From Bryobacteraceae bacterium (GTDB lineage: Bacteria; Acidobacteriota; Terriglobia; Bryobacterales; Bryobacteraceae): a stretch of 64,000 bases of DNA. The stretch spans positions 1 to 64,000 of the forward strand of contig JANWVY010000011.1 in the NCBI GenBank assembly GCA_025056455.1, read 5' to 3'. Position numbers and translations under genes: made by a program. The notes beneath the pieces are model-generated. The model saw only the letters and a program-made list of their open reading frames with translations. It was not told the origin of the DNA and did no database searches. This document shows positions 38,263 through 49,220 of this stretch, in pieces; the stretch's first letter is position 1, and the number at the start of each line of letters is the position of its first letter.

Positions 38263-39270
38263 ATGCTCAAGTATGCGGGGCTTTGCCTGTTCGCTCTGAG
38301 CGCTAGGTTAGCGACGCTCTCCGCCCAATTTCCAGCGGTCCCGATTGCTGCTCCAGGCACCTCTGGCGCGACCCACTCGGTAAACACCTCGGTTTTGCAG
38401 CCCGGAGCCACCGCAACTACGCCGGGTGCGGCAACCGCTCCTTCGTTTCCGGCAGCTGGTTCCCCGGGTGCGACTGCGAGGCCCTCCGCGTCGGTCGGAG
38501 GGGCCGGGTCACAACCTGGAGCACCGACGCCGCAAGGTTCAGAAACGACCCCCTTTTCAAAAAATCCCTCTGGAGGCGCAAGCACCGGCGATCGGAATTC
38601 GACTCCGGGCGCTCTCGCCCGAGCCAGCTCTGACTCTGCTTCTGCAGCTGATCTAGCGGCCTCTGGACCTGGCCTCTACGCAACGATGGTCACTTCTCTG
38701 GGCAGCATGCGCTTCCAGCTTTTTGAGACGGAGACGCCGCTAACCACGAAAAATTTCATCGATATTTGTTTAGGCCGCAAACCCTGGCGTGATCCGGCCA
38801 CTCAAAAACTCATGCGCAAACCGCTCATCCCTGGCACGACGTTTCACCGCGTAATTCCAGGCTTCATGATCCAGGGGGGAGATCCTAGCGCTACCGGTCG
38901 CGGGGATGTTGGTTTTGTGACGCCAGACGAGTTTCGGGCCGAGCTTTTGTTTGACCGTCCCGGCCGCCTAGCGATGGCTCATGCCGGTCCTGGAACCGCT
39001 GCGTCTCAGTTCTTCATTACGGAGGCGGAGGCGCCGTGGCTGAATGGCCGTTACACAATCTTCGGTCAGCTGGTTGAAGGGATGGAGGTTGTTCGCGCCA
39101 TCGCCCGCGTGCCCAAGGATGGTGAAGACAAGCCGCTCAAGCCGGTGACGATCCTGAAAGTGACGTTTGAGCGGATTGGCCCGGCTCCCCCGAACGCCCC
39201 AGAAGCCTGGCCTGCGGTAAAAAAGGCCGTTCCCGCGCGCAGCAAACCGAGTTTCGTTCCAAAAAGGTAA
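38263..39270 (+). CDS. Secreted cyclophilin-type peptidyl-prolyl isomerase with disordered linker
   Basis: The 335-residue protein has a signal-like N-terminus (LKYAGLCLFALSARLATL). A low-complexity linker of about 115 residues rich in Ala, Gly, Ser, Pro and Thr follows (about 25-140). The cyclophilin domain is then complete: TTKNFIDIC, GTTFHRVIPGFMIQGGDPS, FRAEL, LAMAHAGPGTAASQFFIT and LNGRYTIFGQLVEGM. The catalytic Arg in FHRV and the QFFIT motif are intact. It probably assists folding in the periplasm, and the linker may tether the domain away from the membrane. No cell-wall anchor or lipobox is visible. Confidence 0.93.
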   Translation: MLKYAGLCLFALSARLATLSAQFPAVPIAAPGTSGATHSVNTSVLQPGATATTPGAATAPSFPAAGSPGATARPSASVGGAGSQPGAPTPQGSETTPFSKNPSGGASTGDRNSTPGALARASSDSASAADLAASGPGLYATMVTSLGSMRFQLFETETPLTTKNFIDICLGRKPWRDPATQKLMRKPLIPGTTFHRVIPGFMIQGGDPSATGRGDVGFVTPDEFRAELLFDRPGRLAMAHAGPGTAASQFFITEAEAPWLNGRYTIFGQLVEGMEVVRAIARVPKDGEDKPLKPVTILKVTFERIGPAPPNAPEAWPAVKKAVPARSKPSFVPKR

Positions 39271-39350
39271 TTCAGGGCGAGTTGTTACTGGAATTTGGAA
39301 TTCGCCAGGCCGAGATCGAAATTTGTCCGTTCCATGCTACGCTGGCGCCT

Positions 39351-39755
39351 ATGAGCTGGCAAGCGGCTTGGGCCCAGATTGGGATCACGTTTTGCTTCCT
39401 CTTTTCGGCGTCTGCACAGCCCGACCTTGTGGGATCCTACCAAGGGAAATGGGAAGGGATGACTGCCTCAGGAGATTTTGAACTCACGCTTCAGCAACAG
39501 GATGGGTCTTGGAAAGCCAAGGTCACTTTCTCGATCGGCGAAACGGCTGTCGCGACCACGGTATCCGAGTTGAAGGTGGATGGCGGGGATCTTGAAATTA
39601 CTTACGTTTTTGAACTGGGAGGAGTTAAACTCCAGTCCCGACTCAAGGGATCCTTCCGCAACGGGGAATTCTCCGGAAAATACCGCACGCAGACCCTTGC
39701 CGAAGGTTCTCTAGTAGACGAAGGAAGCTGCACCGCGAAGCGGACAACCGCTTAG
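39351..39755 (+). CDS. Small secreted hypothetical protein
   Basis: The ATG at 39351 gives a signal peptide (MSWQAAWAQIGITFCFLFSA, cleavage near SASAQ); a TTG at 39282 would give a worse one. The remaining 110 residues form a lipocalin-like pattern of alternating beta strands: GSYQGKWEGM, GDFELTLQQQDGSWKAKVTF, GDLEITYVF and SRLKGSFRNGEFSGKYRT. Similar short exported proteins predicted to bind small molecules are widespread, but I cannot assign a function. Its stop overlaps the yggX stop by three bases, so the two genes converge. Confidence 0.75.
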   Translation: MSWQAAWAQIGITFCFLFSASAQPDLVGSYQGKWEGMTASGDFELTLQQQDGSWKAKVTFSIGETAVATTVSELKVDGGDLEITYVFELGGVKLQSRLKGSFRNGEFSGKYRTQTLAEGSLVDEGSCTAKRTTA

Positions 39756-40066
39756 CGTCCGCTCGGTGGTACGTAGCCCTGGGGCAGGGCTGCTCCTTCA
39801 CCGAAGAAATACTGCTCCATTTGCTTGAGCAGGAACTCTTGAGCTTCTCTCGTTCCTAGGTTCAAACGGTATTCATTCATGAGCATTTTCATGTGTTCTA
39901 CCCACATCCGCCAGGCCTCTTTGGAGACGTTATCGTAGATACGCTGTCCCAGCGGATGCCCCTCGAATGGCACTTCGCTTAGGCCTTCCATTTCACGCTG
40001 GAATTTGACGCAGAAAACTTTTCGCACGTTGGGCTCCCCAGGCTTTGGAGTGGCCGTTGCACCCAT
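39752..40066 (-). CDS. yggX: YggX-family Fe(II) trafficking/oxidative damage protection protein
   Basis: The 104-residue protein starts at 40066 with AGGAGAG upstream; the frame extends to 40267 without support. It matches YggX: RKVFCVKFQREMEGL, PFEGHPLGQRIYDNVSKEAW, and a C-terminal helix with NEYRLNLGTREAQEFLLKQM. The conserved cysteine (Cys20) is the residue linked with iron or redox protection of Fe-S clusters in Salmonella YggX. The first 12 residues and the C-terminal PPSGR tail exceed the usual 90-residue length. The abundance of Fe-S enzymes in the window makes a protective role plausible. Confidence 0.92.
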   Translation of the reverse strand: MGATATPKPGEPNVRKVFCVKFQREMEGLSEVPFEGHPLGQRIYDNVSKEAWRMWVEHMKMLMNEYRLNLGTREAQEFLLKQMEQYFFGEGAALPQGYVPPSGR

Positions 40067-40298
40067 AAACTTGACTCTCCTGTAAAGAATCGATCCGTCA
40101 CCTACCAGGATAGCTGATTGTGGGGATGCGATTTGGGAAAGCTTGCGCCTTGCAAAATGAGATTCGGCTGACCTGGAACGACTTGCAGCTTGCCGCAAGT
40201 GGTTGGACTGGGCGTTTGTATTCCGACAGCGGGCTATGCTATACCGAGGTTTTGGATCTCCGGCCAAACGAATCGAGGGTAACTAAAAGAGGAATTCC

Positions 40299-40559
40299 AT
40301 GGCATACGTGATTGCTGAACCATGCATCGGGACCAAGGACACCGCATGTGTGGACGCCTGTCCCGTAGATTGCATTCATCCCCGAAAAGACGAAGAGAAG
40401 TACGCTACGACCGAGATGCTGTACATCGATCCGCAAGAATGCATCGACTGCGGTGCTTGCGTGCCGGTGTGCCCGGTGTCAGCGATTTTCGCGCTTGACG
40501 ATCTGCCCGAAAAGTGGGCAAGTTACGCAGAAAAGAACGCTGCCTACTACGGTCGCTAG
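40299..40559 (+). CDS. 7Fe/8Fe-type dicluster ferredoxin
   Basis: The 86-residue protein has Cys9, Cys17 and Cys21 in CIGTKDTACVDACPVDC, with Cys25 after them, then a full CIDCGACVPVCP cluster. The long C-x7-C spacing in the first half is that of seven-iron ferredoxins ([3Fe-4S] plus [4Fe-4S]), such as those of Azotobacter and Thermus. It could be the electron acceptor of the 2-oxoacid oxidoreductase encoded at 9-12 kb; this is inference. AGAGGAA precedes the ATG. Confidence 0.93.
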   Translation: MAYVIAEPCIGTKDTACVDACPVDCIHPRKDEEKYATTEMLYIDPQECIDCGACVPVCPVSAIFALDDLPEKWASYAEKNAAYYGR

Positions 40560-40700
40560 CAAGCCAACCGGTGAAAGGGGTTGCAGGGCGGGGCTAGCGC
40601 CGAGGAAGAGGTAAGCTCCTCGCCCCCTCCCGGCATTCCAGGCCGTCCCAAGCTTCCCTTCCATCCCATCCTACGCTTCCCTGTTACCGGTTTGCGCCGA

Positions 40701-41081
40701 TCACGGGCGATAAGTTGCTACTGCCGTGTCGGTTTCCCATACTTGCACCGAACGGACCTGAACCGGGACCTTTGCTAGGCCCTCCTGCAAACTGCGTTGG
40801 ATTTCCTCGCAGAAATACTTCGCCATGTTTTCCGCCGAGGGATTGATCTTGTCGAATGGCGGAAGATCGTTGATGAACTGGTGATCTAAGTATTCGATCG
40901 CTTTGCGCAGAACTCGCTTGATATCGGTGAAGTCAACCAACATACCAATCTCATCGAGTCCCTCGCCCTGAAGCGTGACGCAGACCTTATAGTTGTGTCC
41001 GTGAACGCGCTCGCACTTTCCCCGATAATTGCGCAGGGCATGGCCTGCGGCGAAGGTCTCGGTTACGGCGACTTCAAACAT
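40701..41081 (-). CDS. queD: 6-carboxytetrahydropterin synthase (QueD/PTPS family)
   Basis: The 126-residue protein starts at the ATG at 41081, overlapping the end of dinG by eight bases. Zinc ligands are His14, His27 and His29 (AAGHAL and RVHGHNY), the catalytic cysteine is Cys23 in GKCERVHGHN, and a further DHQFIND segment follows. QueD converts dihydroneopterin triphosphate to 6-carboxytetrahydropterin for queuosine and other 7-deazapurines. No other queuosine genes are adjacent. A PTPS-type pterin role is less likely, because the CxxxHGH motif is the bacterial QueD type. Confidence 0.92.
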   Translation of the reverse strand: MFEVAVTETFAAGHALRNYRGKCERVHGHNYKVCVTLQGEGLDEIGMLVDFTDIKRVLRKAIEYLDHQFINDLPPFDKINPSAENMAKYFCEEIQRSLQEGLAKVPVQVRSVQVWETDTAVATYRP

Positions 41082-43005
41082 GAAAAAACTTCTCCACTTC
41101 CGTCCAATCCCTGGTGAAGCGGTAGCTGGGAAGGCTGTCAAAGAAAACCTGCCCGTACCGCTGCTTAATGATGCGGTTATCCAGCAAAGCCAGAACGCCC
41201 CGATCGGAGCGGCTGCGGATCAACCGGCCAAAACCCTGTTTGAGCGCGATGGCGGCCTGCGGGATCTGATAGTCATAAAAGGGATTCCCGCCGCTTTCGC
41301 GAATGAAACGCATGCGCGCCTCCACGACCGGGTCGGTCGGCACGGCAAACGGTAACCTATCAATGATAACGCAGCTGAGCTGCTCTCCCGGAACGTCCAC
41401 GCCTTGCCAGAAGGAGGAAGTAGCAAACAGCACGGCATGCGGCGTCTCCCGAAATTTCTCAAGCAGGGTGTGGCGTGGCGCGGCTCCCTGGAGTAGCAGG
41501 GGAAAATCGACCCGCGCCGACAGCCGTTCGTAGGCGGCGCGCATCTGCTGGTAGCTTGTAAAGAGCACGAAGGCGCGCCCCCGACTTGCCCGAAGCAGAC
41601 GCCAGATTTCCTGACAGGCTTGCTCGAGAAACCCCGGACTCCGGGGATCAGGAAGATGTTCCGGAACGTAGAAAAGCGCCTGGCGTTGATAGTCAAACTG
41701 GCTGGCGACTTCCAAAGTTCGCGCCCCGGGAATGCCCAGCCGGCTTTGAACGTAATCAAAGCTGCTAGCCACGGTGAGCGTAGCCGAGGTCAGGATCACC
41801 GTGTCCAGGCGTTCAAACAATTTCTCTCGAAGCAGCTCAGAGACGTCGATTGGCGTGGCCTGAAGGAAGCATCCACGTCCTCGCCGTTCGGTCCAGTAGA
41901 CGAATTTGCCGTCCCGGCTTTCCATCCAGAAACGGATGGCCGAGTGCAGATCCCGGGCACGGCGCAGCAAAGGGAGAATTTCTTCGATCGTGTTTGGAAT
42001 TAGTTCAAGCACGGTCCAAATTCGCTCCAGAGCGGCGAGCATTTCCTCATATTGCTGGCCGTACTGGCGCAAGAAGGAGTCGTGCTGGTCGAATCCACGC
42101 CGGCCTTCCGCCTCGCCAAACAAGCCAAAAAACCGGTCAGCGCTCTCCTGCAACCGGACGAGGTTGCGTTCGAGCTCAGCCGAGGCAAACTGTTTCTGCC
42201 GGGAGACGGCGGCAAGGTCCTGAGCCAAATCTAGCACCTGGTAGTTAGAGACCGTGAGGCCGAAATAGTTTCCTGCAATATCCTCAATCTCGTGCGCTTC
42301 GTCCAAGATCAAGGCCGTATATTCCGGCAAAATTCCGCCAAAATCTTCATCTTTCACCGCCAAGTCAGCAAACAGCAAGTGGTGGTTGACAATGATAACG
42401 TCGCTTTCCTGGGCCCGCTGGTGCATGCGAGTGATGAAGCAACGTTCAAACTGCGGGCACCTCTGACCGGAGCACCGCTCGCGGCGGGCGTCAAGCTTCG
42501 TCCAAGCCGTGCTGTCTTCCGGCAGCTGCGAAATCTCGGCGCGATCGCCCGTTTCCGTATGCTGAGCCCACCGGCGAATCTGCTCGAAATCAGCCATCTC
42601 TTCCAAGCCATCGAGCAACGGCGCACTTTCTGCGGCGAAGAGTTTTTGCAAGCAGAGGTAGTTGGCGCGCCCCTTCATGTAGCAGACCCGTAGCGGTTGC
42701 GAAAAGTGCTGTTGAAGAAAAGGAACGTCTTTCAAGAAGAGCTGCTCCTGCAGGTTCTTCGTGGCTGTTGAGACCACGATTCGCCGTCCAGACAGGATCG
42801 CCGGAACCAGGTAGGCGAGGGTCTTTCCTGTGCCGGTGCCCGCTTCGACAATGAGATGGCGCCGCTCCTGCAACGCCGCTTCGACCGCTTCCGCCATCTC
42901 CGCCTGCCCCGCCCGAAACTCAAAGTGTGGATGCCACTGCGAGAGTAGACCTCGCGGGGAAAAAAAGGCTCGAGCTGGCGGAAGCTGCGCCGCGGATACT
43001 CGCAT
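41074..43005 (-). CDS. dinG: DinG/XPD-family ATP-dependent helicase
   Basis: The 643-residue protein has Walker A EAGTGTGKTLAYLVP, VVSTATKNLQEQLF (Ia), ILDEAHEIEDIAG (II, DEAH), SATL in VILTSATLTVAS, and terminal motifs SFWQGVDVPGEQLSCVIIDR and QGFGRLIRSRSDRGVL (VI). Four cysteines between motifs Ia and II (YLCLQ, ERCSGQRCPQFERCF) would hold the [4Fe-4S] cluster of XPD/DinG helicases. It unwinds DNA 5' to 3', for example at R-loops or replication-transcription conflicts. I chose the ATG at 43005, with AGGAG close upstream; the frame extends to 43089 without support. No exonuclease domain is present, so it is the short DinG/YoaA type. Confidence 0.93.
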   Translation of the reverse strand: MRVSAAQLPPARAFFSPRGLLSQWHPHFEFRAGQAEMAEAVEAALQERRHLIVEAGTGTGKTLAYLVPAILSGRRIVVSTATKNLQEQLFLKDVPFLQQHFSQPLRVCYMKGRANYLCLQKLFAAESAPLLDGLEEMADFEQIRRWAQHTETGDRAEISQLPEDSTAWTKLDARRERCSGQRCPQFERCFITRMHQRAQESDVIIVNHHLLFADLAVKDEDFGGILPEYTALILDEAHEIEDIAGNYFGLTVSNYQVLDLAQDLAAVSRQKQFASAELERNLVRLQESADRFFGLFGEAEGRRGFDQHDSFLRQYGQQYEEMLAALERIWTVLELIPNTIEEILPLLRRARDLHSAIRFWMESRDGKFVYWTERRGRGCFLQATPIDVSELLREKLFERLDTVILTSATLTVASSFDYVQSRLGIPGARTLEVASQFDYQRQALFYVPEHLPDPRSPGFLEQACQEIWRLLRASRGRAFVLFTSYQQMRAAYERLSARVDFPLLLQGAAPRHTLLEKFRETPHAVLFATSSFWQGVDVPGEQLSCVIIDRLPFAVPTDPVVEARMRFIRESGGNPFYDYQIPQAAIALKQGFGRLIRSRSDRGVLALLDNRIIKQRYGQVFFDSLPSYRFTRDWTEVEKFFHV

Positions 43006-43143
43006 TCGACTCCTAGTATAAGGAGAGTGCGCTCGGGCGGTGGAAGGGGTGCGGCGAAGCGTGGCTGCCGATCCCCGTAGTGATTCCAATCTCCGCTGGC
43101 GGTCCAGTCGGCGCCGAAAGGTGGGACGCGCTGTTTTTACAGA

Positions 43144-43671
43144 TCAATAAAAAAGGTATTTGCGCCACCGGTCGTCGCTTTTGCCAAGCATCCGCATCAA
43201 ATGCCGGCTCGTGTGCAGTGTGAAGGGACGCGGCGGACGGTTCAGACGCATGTTGGCTTCTTCGGGCGTCCGGTTGCCCTTACGGTTATTGCAGGGGTTG
43301 CAGCAGGCCACCAAATTTTCCCAGCTGCTTTCTCCGCCGCGCGACCGTGGCACGACGTGATCCAAGGTCAGCTCGCTCGAGGGCAGAGTTTTGCCGCAGT
43401 ATTGGCAGGTGTATCGGTCGCGCAACAGAATGTTCTTGCGCGATAGAGCCCGGCTTTGGTGCGGGATGCGCCGGTATTCAAGAAGACGAATTACGGAAGG
43501 CACAGGGAAACTTTGGCGCGAGGAGTGAATCTCGGCCACTGTATGCTCCTCCGTGGCGGCAAGTCCCTTCAGTACAAGCACTAAGGCGCGGCGAACCGCG
43601 CACACATTAATCGGCTCATAACTGGCGTTGAGCACTAACACAGGATTTCTCAGTCGATCAAGACTCGACAT
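43144..43671 (-). CDS. HNH endonuclease family protein
   Basis: The 175-residue protein has an N-terminal DUF-like segment ([20 protein letters not shown]) typical of a widespread stand-alone HNH family. The nuclease core follows: [37 protein letters not shown], i.e. two CxxC zinc pairs and catalytic DH. Such proteins are usually chromosomal housekeeping genes of unknown role rather than phage or homing elements. I prefer ATG at 43671; a GTG five codons upstream is possible. It overlaps the comF gene by 14 bases. Confidence 0.92.
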   Translation of the reverse strand: MSSLDRLRNPVLVLNASYEPINVCAVRRALVLVLKGLAATEEHTVAEIHSSRQSFPVPSVIRLLEYRRIPHQSRALSRKNILLRDRYTCQYCGKTLPSSELTLDHVVPRSRGGESSWENLVACCNPCNNRKGNRTPEEANMRLNRPPRPFTLHTSRHLMRMLGKSDDRWRKYLFY

Positions 43672-44470
43672 TCGATATCCCCCCACTGGCCGCGGCGATT
43701 GTTTTCGGTGTTGGCAACGGGAATGGTTCCACCCGGCGGTCAGCCCGCGCTAAGGTCAGCACGGAGACAGCGCGGGCTCCCGCCCGCTTCAGGGCGGAGG
43801 CACAAGCCGAGGCTGTAGCCCCGGTTGTCAATACATCGTCAACTAATAAAACATGAAGCCCGCGGATTTCCGCGGGCTTCGTTACTTCGAACAAACCTGA
43901 CACATTCTGGCGGCGTGCCCTGTTACTCAGACCTGCCTGGGGCGGCGTCCATCGTTTCCGGCGCACGGCGCGGCACATGCGAACGCCCGCGCGCCGGGAA
44001 ACCTCTTTGGCGAGAAGCTCCGCTTGGTTGAAACCTCTCCTCCAGGCCCGCCACCAATGCATGGGAACGGGCACAATTACATCGATGGCGAAGCCTGGAG
44101 GAAAGGCTTTCATCATCAACTGCCCTAAAGGGGCCGCGAGCGTATGCACCCCCCCGTACTTGAACAAGAGAATCAGCTTCTGTAAAGACCCCTCGTAGGC
44201 TCCGAAGCTAAAGGCCGCATCAAAGCCAACCAAGCCTCGGCGGCATAGCCCGCACAAACCTTGTTCATTGAGTGGAAAGGGTGTCGAAAACGGGGTGCGG
44301 CAAGCGACGCAAAAGTAATCGGCTTGGAACGCAACGAGCGACCTCAGACAGCTCGGGCATACGGGATATCGCTTAGTCGTATTAAGAGGAGATTCGCAGA
44401 GCCGGCACTGGTCGGGAAAGAGAATGCTGAGCAGGCGCACAAAAGGCTCATGCAGTGGAAACGCAGGCAA
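43658..44470 (-). CDS. comF: ComF-family phosphoribosyltransferase-like protein
   Basis: The 270-residue protein has a four-cysteine N-terminal zinc motif ([18 protein letters not shown]), a second CVAC with CGLC pair, and a PRTase domain with [22 protein letters not shown] and PRPP loop [14 protein letters not shown]. ComF proteins support uptake of single-stranded DNA in transformation in Bacillus and Haemophilus, and probably act in the cytoplasm. No other competence genes are in the window. The start appears to be TTG at 44470; no in-frame ATG lies early enough, so it is uncertain. It overlaps the HNH gene downstream. Confidence 0.9.
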   Translation of the reverse strand: MPAFPLHEPFVRLLSILFPDQCRLCESPLNTTKRYPVCPSCLRSLVAFQADYFCVACRTPFSTPFPLNEQGLCGLCRRGLVGFDAAFSFGAYEGSLQKLILLFKYGGVHTLAAPLGQLMMKAFPPGFAIDVIVPVPMHWWRAWRRGFNQAELLAKEVSRRAGVRMCRAVRRKRWTPPQAGLSNRARRQNVSGLFEVTKPAEIRGLHVLLVDDVLTTGATASACASALKRAGARAVSVLTLARADRRVEPFPLPTPKTIAAASGGISNVES

Positions 44471-44770
44471 GGCCTCGAGAAGCCGTCTACTCGAGAAGAT
44501 GCACCCCCTTAGCTCTTCAGTTTACAACATCAGCTGTTAAGAAGCGATGACATGACTGGTGTGGGCAAACGGTCTGGGACCGTAGAACCTCGCCCAGGCC
44601 TAAGGTTGGCTTTCGAGAGGTCGTCGAGTGGCCTTCGCTTCCGGCCCTCACGGCTTTGCTTGGCCACGAAGACCCCCCTTTTCCGATCTTGACGCCTTGA
44701 GCGATAATGAAGGCGAAGGAAATCTAATCCGAACGCGTGGGGCTGGTGATAAGCCGCCGGGGAGTCTCAT
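44471..44770. other. Intergenic region upstream of clpX, no gene seen
   Basis: This 300-base gap divides the divergent comF and clpX genes and must hold both promoters. I found no convincing sigma-70 pair: GATAAT at 44703-44708 lies only eight bases from TTGACG at 44689-44694. No CIRCE element is present. It ends with GGGGAG, the clpX ribosome-binding site. Confidence 0.5.
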
Positions 44771-46045
<1,275 letters not shown>

Positions 46046-46158
46046 ACGGCGGTAATCGAGACTTCCGCCAAGCCCTGGACTCTTGGCGAGCAGACGCGAG
46101 TCCGAAACCGCCGAGATTCATTCCTTGGGATCTTCCTCGCTAGGGGTTGTAAAGGTTC

Positions 46159-48582
46159 ATGCTGACCTCAAAAGAAAAATCCGAAACAAAACGGTTGCCG
46201 ATGATGCCTATCCGAGATGTCGTCATCTTTCCGCACATGATGACGCCTTTCGTGGTGGGTCGCGAATCGAGTGTACGTGCTCTCGAAGAAGCGCTATCCG
46301 GCGACAAGAAGATTTTTCTCGCGACGCAGCACGATGCCTCGGTTGACGAACCGCGTCCGGATGAAATCTACAACGTGGGCACGGTCGCCAACATTGTGCA
46401 GAGCCTCAAGCTACCGGATGGCAACATTAAGGTTCTGGTTGAAGGGGTAGAACGGGCCAAGATTGTCACCGTAAGCGAGGATGAAGGCTTTTTCCGCGCC
46501 GTCGTCAAAACTTTCCAGTTTCGGGTGGAAAGTGGGCCGCAACTGGACGCCCTGTTGAGCCGCGTGACGTCGCTCTTTGAGCAGTATGTCAAGCTCAGCC
46601 AGAACCTCAACTACGAAACCATGATCGCCGCTATTCGCGTGGACGATCCAGGCAAGCTAGCGGATACGGTTGGAGCGAATCTTCAACTGACGATCGAAGA
46701 GAAACAGGAGCTATTGGAGATCTTCGATCCGGTGGACCGGCTGACGCGAGTGGCGGAGATGCTGGACATCGAGATTGAAAAGCTCAATATGGACCGCACC
46801 ATCCAGGGACGCGTCAAGCGTCAGATGGAGAAGGCCCAAAAGGAGTACTACCTTAACGAGAAGATTAAGGCGATTCAGAAGGAGCTAGGCCGCGGAGAAA
46901 AAAGCGAAATCGACGAGCTCAAAAAGAAAATCGACGCCGCGGGAATGACCAAAGACGCCTACGAGAAGGCCATTGCCGAGCTGAAGCGCCTGGAAAATAT
47001 GCCGCCCATGTCGGCGGAGTCCACGGTGTCGCGCAACTACTTGGACTGGATGCTGGCGGTGCCGTGGAAGAAGAAGACCCGGGAAATCCGCGATTTGGCG
47101 CATGCGCAACAGGTGCTGGAAGCCGATCACTACGGCCTTGAGAAAATCAAAGAGCGCATCTTGGAATTTCTCGCAGTGCGGCAGCTGGTGAAGGATCCCA
47201 AAGGCTCCATTCTCTGCTTTGTGGGGCCGCCCGGCGTAGGAAAGACTTCGTTGGGAATGTCGATTGCCAAGGCGACAGGCCGGAAATTTGTCCGGCTTTC
47301 GCTGGGCGGAGTGCGGGATGAGGCGGAAATTCGCGGCCACCGGCGGACCTACATCGGGGCCTTGCCGGGCCAGATTCTTCAGATGATGAAGAAGGCCGGC
47401 ACGCGCAACCCGGTGTTTATGCTCGACGAAATCGACAAGATGTCGACCGATTTCCGCGGTGACCCTTCGGCAGCCCTGCTGGAAGTCCTCGATCCCGAAC
47501 AGAACTACATGTTCATGGATCACTACCTGGATGTCGAGTATGACCTGAGCCAGGTATTCTTTATCGCTACGGCAAACGTGTTACACACCATTCCTCCGGC
47601 CCTACAGGATCGCATGGAGGTGATCCGGCTTTCTGGCTACACGGAGCTCGAAAAACTGGAGATTGCGAAGCGCTTCCTTGTTCCCAAACAGATGCGGGCC
47701 ACGGGAGTGACGGAAAACGAGGTCGTCTTTGAAGAATCTGGATTGCTTGAGTTGATCCAGTTCTACACCCGCGAAGCCGGGGTTCGGAACCTTGAGCGGG
47801 AAATCGGCAATATCTGCCGCAAAGTGGCTCGAAGAATGGTGACTGCCCGAGCCGCCAAGCAGACCATCGAGAAGGTGATCGTCACGCCCAACGTGGTGAA
47901 CGAAATGTTAGGTCCTCAAAAGTTCCGCATGCAGTACGCGGAGAAGAAGAATCAAGTGGGGGCCACCGTGGGCCTTGCCTGGACGGAACTGGGCGGTTCG
48001 ATTCTCGAAACCGAGGCCGCTGTCATGGAGGGACGGGGGAAACTGACCACCACCGGCAAGCTGGGCGACGTGATGCAAGAATCTGCCCAAGCCGCGATGA
48101 GCTACATCCGGTCTCGTGCCGCCGCCCTTGGTTTGAGCCGCGACTTTTACCGCCATCTCGATATCCACCTGCACGTGCCAGAAGGCGCGATTCCCAAGGA
48201 TGGCCCGTCAGCCGGCATCACCATCGCCACTAGCATCGCAAGCGCCCTGACTGGCATTCCGGTACGTCGTGACCTGGCAATGACGGGCGAGATTACGGTA
48301 CGGGGGCACGTTCTTCCCATTGGCGGTCTCAAGGAGAAACTGCTCGCAGCTCATCGTCAAGGGATCATGCAGATTGTCCTACCCAAGGACAATGAAAAGG
48401 ATCTTCCCGACATCCCGGAGTACATCCGAAAGGATATGAAACTGTACTTTGTGGAGTCCATGGACGAAGTCTTAAAACTCGCTCTGGAACGGGAAATTGA
48501 ACCGCTTCCTTTGAATCCAGCAGCGGCGACGACGCAAGCCGTGGAGATTGCGCAGCGTAATGAAGAAAAATTGACCCATTAA
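46159..48582 (+). CDS. lon: ATP-dependent Lon protease
   Basis: The 807-residue cytosolic protease has an N-terminal LAN domain ([19 protein letters not shown]), a coiled helical region with [20 protein letters not shown], an AAA+ domain with GPPGVGKTS (Lys362), and Walker [12 protein letters not shown]. The protease domain has catalytic Ser684 in PKDGPSAG and the partner lysine in [12 protein letters not shown] (Lys727). It follows clpX by 113 bases and probably shares its promoter, so two proteolytic ATPases are expressed together. The gap to engB is 62 bases. Confidence 0.98.
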   Translation: MLTSKEKSETKRLPMMPIRDVVIFPHMMTPFVVGRESSVRALEEALSGDKKIFLATQHDASVDEPRPDEIYNVGTVANIVQSLKLPDGNIKVLVEGVERAKIVTVSEDEGFFRAVVKTFQFRVESGPQLDALLSRVTSLFEQYVKLSQNLNYETMIAAIRVDDPGKLADTVGANLQLTIEEKQELLEIFDPVDRLTRVAEMLDIEIEKLNMDRTIQGRVKRQMEKAQKEYYLNEKIKAIQKELGRGEKSEIDELKKKIDAAGMTKDAYEKAIAELKRLENMPPMSAESTVSRNYLDWMLAVPWKKKTREIRDLAHAQQVLEADHYGLEKIKERILEFLAVRQLVKDPKGSILCFVGPPGVGKTSLGMSIAKATGRKFVRLSLGGVRDEAEIRGHRRTYIGALPGQILQMMKKAGTRNPVFMLDEIDKMSTDFRGDPSAALLEVLDPEQNYMFMDHYLDVEYDLSQVFFIATANVLHTIPPALQDRMEVIRLSGYTELEKLEIAKRFLVPKQMRATGVTENEVVFEESGLLELIQFYTREAGVRNLEREIGNICRKVARRMVTARAAKQTIEKVIVTPNVVNEMLGPQKFRMQYAEKKNQVGATVGLAWTELGGSILETEAAVMEGRGKLTTTGKLGDVMQESAQAAMSYIRSRAAALGLSRDFYRHLDIHLHVPEGAIPKDGPSAGITIATSIASALTGIPVRRDLAMTGEITVRGHVLPIGGLKEKLLAAHRQGIMQIVLPKDNEKDLPDIPEYIRKDMKLYFVESMDEVLKLALEREIEPLPLNPAAATTQAVEIAQRNEEKLTH

Positions 48583-48644
48583 CCTTTTCGTCTCCTCTTG
48601 CCGGACATCGCTGCCAGCTGTCAAGTCTGGGAAAGAAGCGCACA

Positions 48645-49220
48645 ATGGTCGCCGAATTTATAATAGGTGCAGCAAGGCCGGAGCTGTTCCCAGCTGAATC
48701 GCTGCCAGAGGTCGCCTTTTTGGGCCGCAGCAATGTCGGCAAGTCGAGCTTGATTAATTGTTTAGTGAATAAAAAAGAACTGGCTCGGACGAGCGCTACG
48801 CCGGGCTGCACCCAGGCCATCCAGTTTTACCGAGTTGACGGCCGGTGGCACTTCGTAGACTTGCCGGGATACGGCTATGCGAAGGTGTCGCGGGACAAAT
48901 CGCAAGCGTGGAAAAATCTCATTGAGCATTATCTAACTCGTCGCAAAAGCTTGGAGCTTTGCTTACTTTTACTCGATTCGCGACGGGGCTGGATGGAGAT
49001 GGACCTCGAGCTTCGGGATTGGCTCGAACACTGGGGTCTGCCTTATGTGGTGATCGCCACGAAGGTGGACAAGCTCAAAACGCAGCGGGAAAGAATTCAG
49101 TGCTTAGCCGCGCTCCAGGAACCCGATCCTGGGCTCGCGGTGTTGACTTTCTCGGCCGTCACGGGCCAGGGAGTGAGGGAAATTTGGCAAGTAATTTCGA
49201 AAACCAAGACCAGAGCCTAG
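48645..49220 (+). CDS. engB: Ribosome biogenesis GTP-binding protein EngB/YsxC
   Basis: This 191-residue GTPase assists assembly of the large ribosomal subunit. Motifs are G1 [13 protein letters not shown]2 TPGCTQ, G3 [12 protein letters not shown]4 TKVDKL and G5 SAVTGQG. Lon-EngB gene pairs are frequent in bacteria. The rho reading frame begins inside its 3' end, about 37 bases before the stop at 49220, in another frame. The start has a weak GGGAAAG site. Confidence 0.96.
   Translation: MVAEFIIGAARPELFPAESLPEVAFLGRSNVGKSSLINCLVNKKELARTSATPGCTQAIQFYRVDGRWHFVDLPGYGYAKVSRDKSQAWKNLIEHYLTRRKSLELCLLLLDSRRGWMEMDLELRDWLEHWGLPYVVIATKVDKLKTQRERIQCLAALQEPDPGLAVLTFSAVTGQGVREIWQVISKTKTRA

Noticed and set aside
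44689-44708. TTGACG and GATAAT as a clpX promoter
   Set aside because: The spacing is only eight bases, too short for a sigma-70 promoter.
48959-49183. Upstream extension of the rho frame
   Set aside because: It lies inside engB in another frame and has no Rho-like or conserved sequence; a ribosome-binding site occurs only before TTG 49184.
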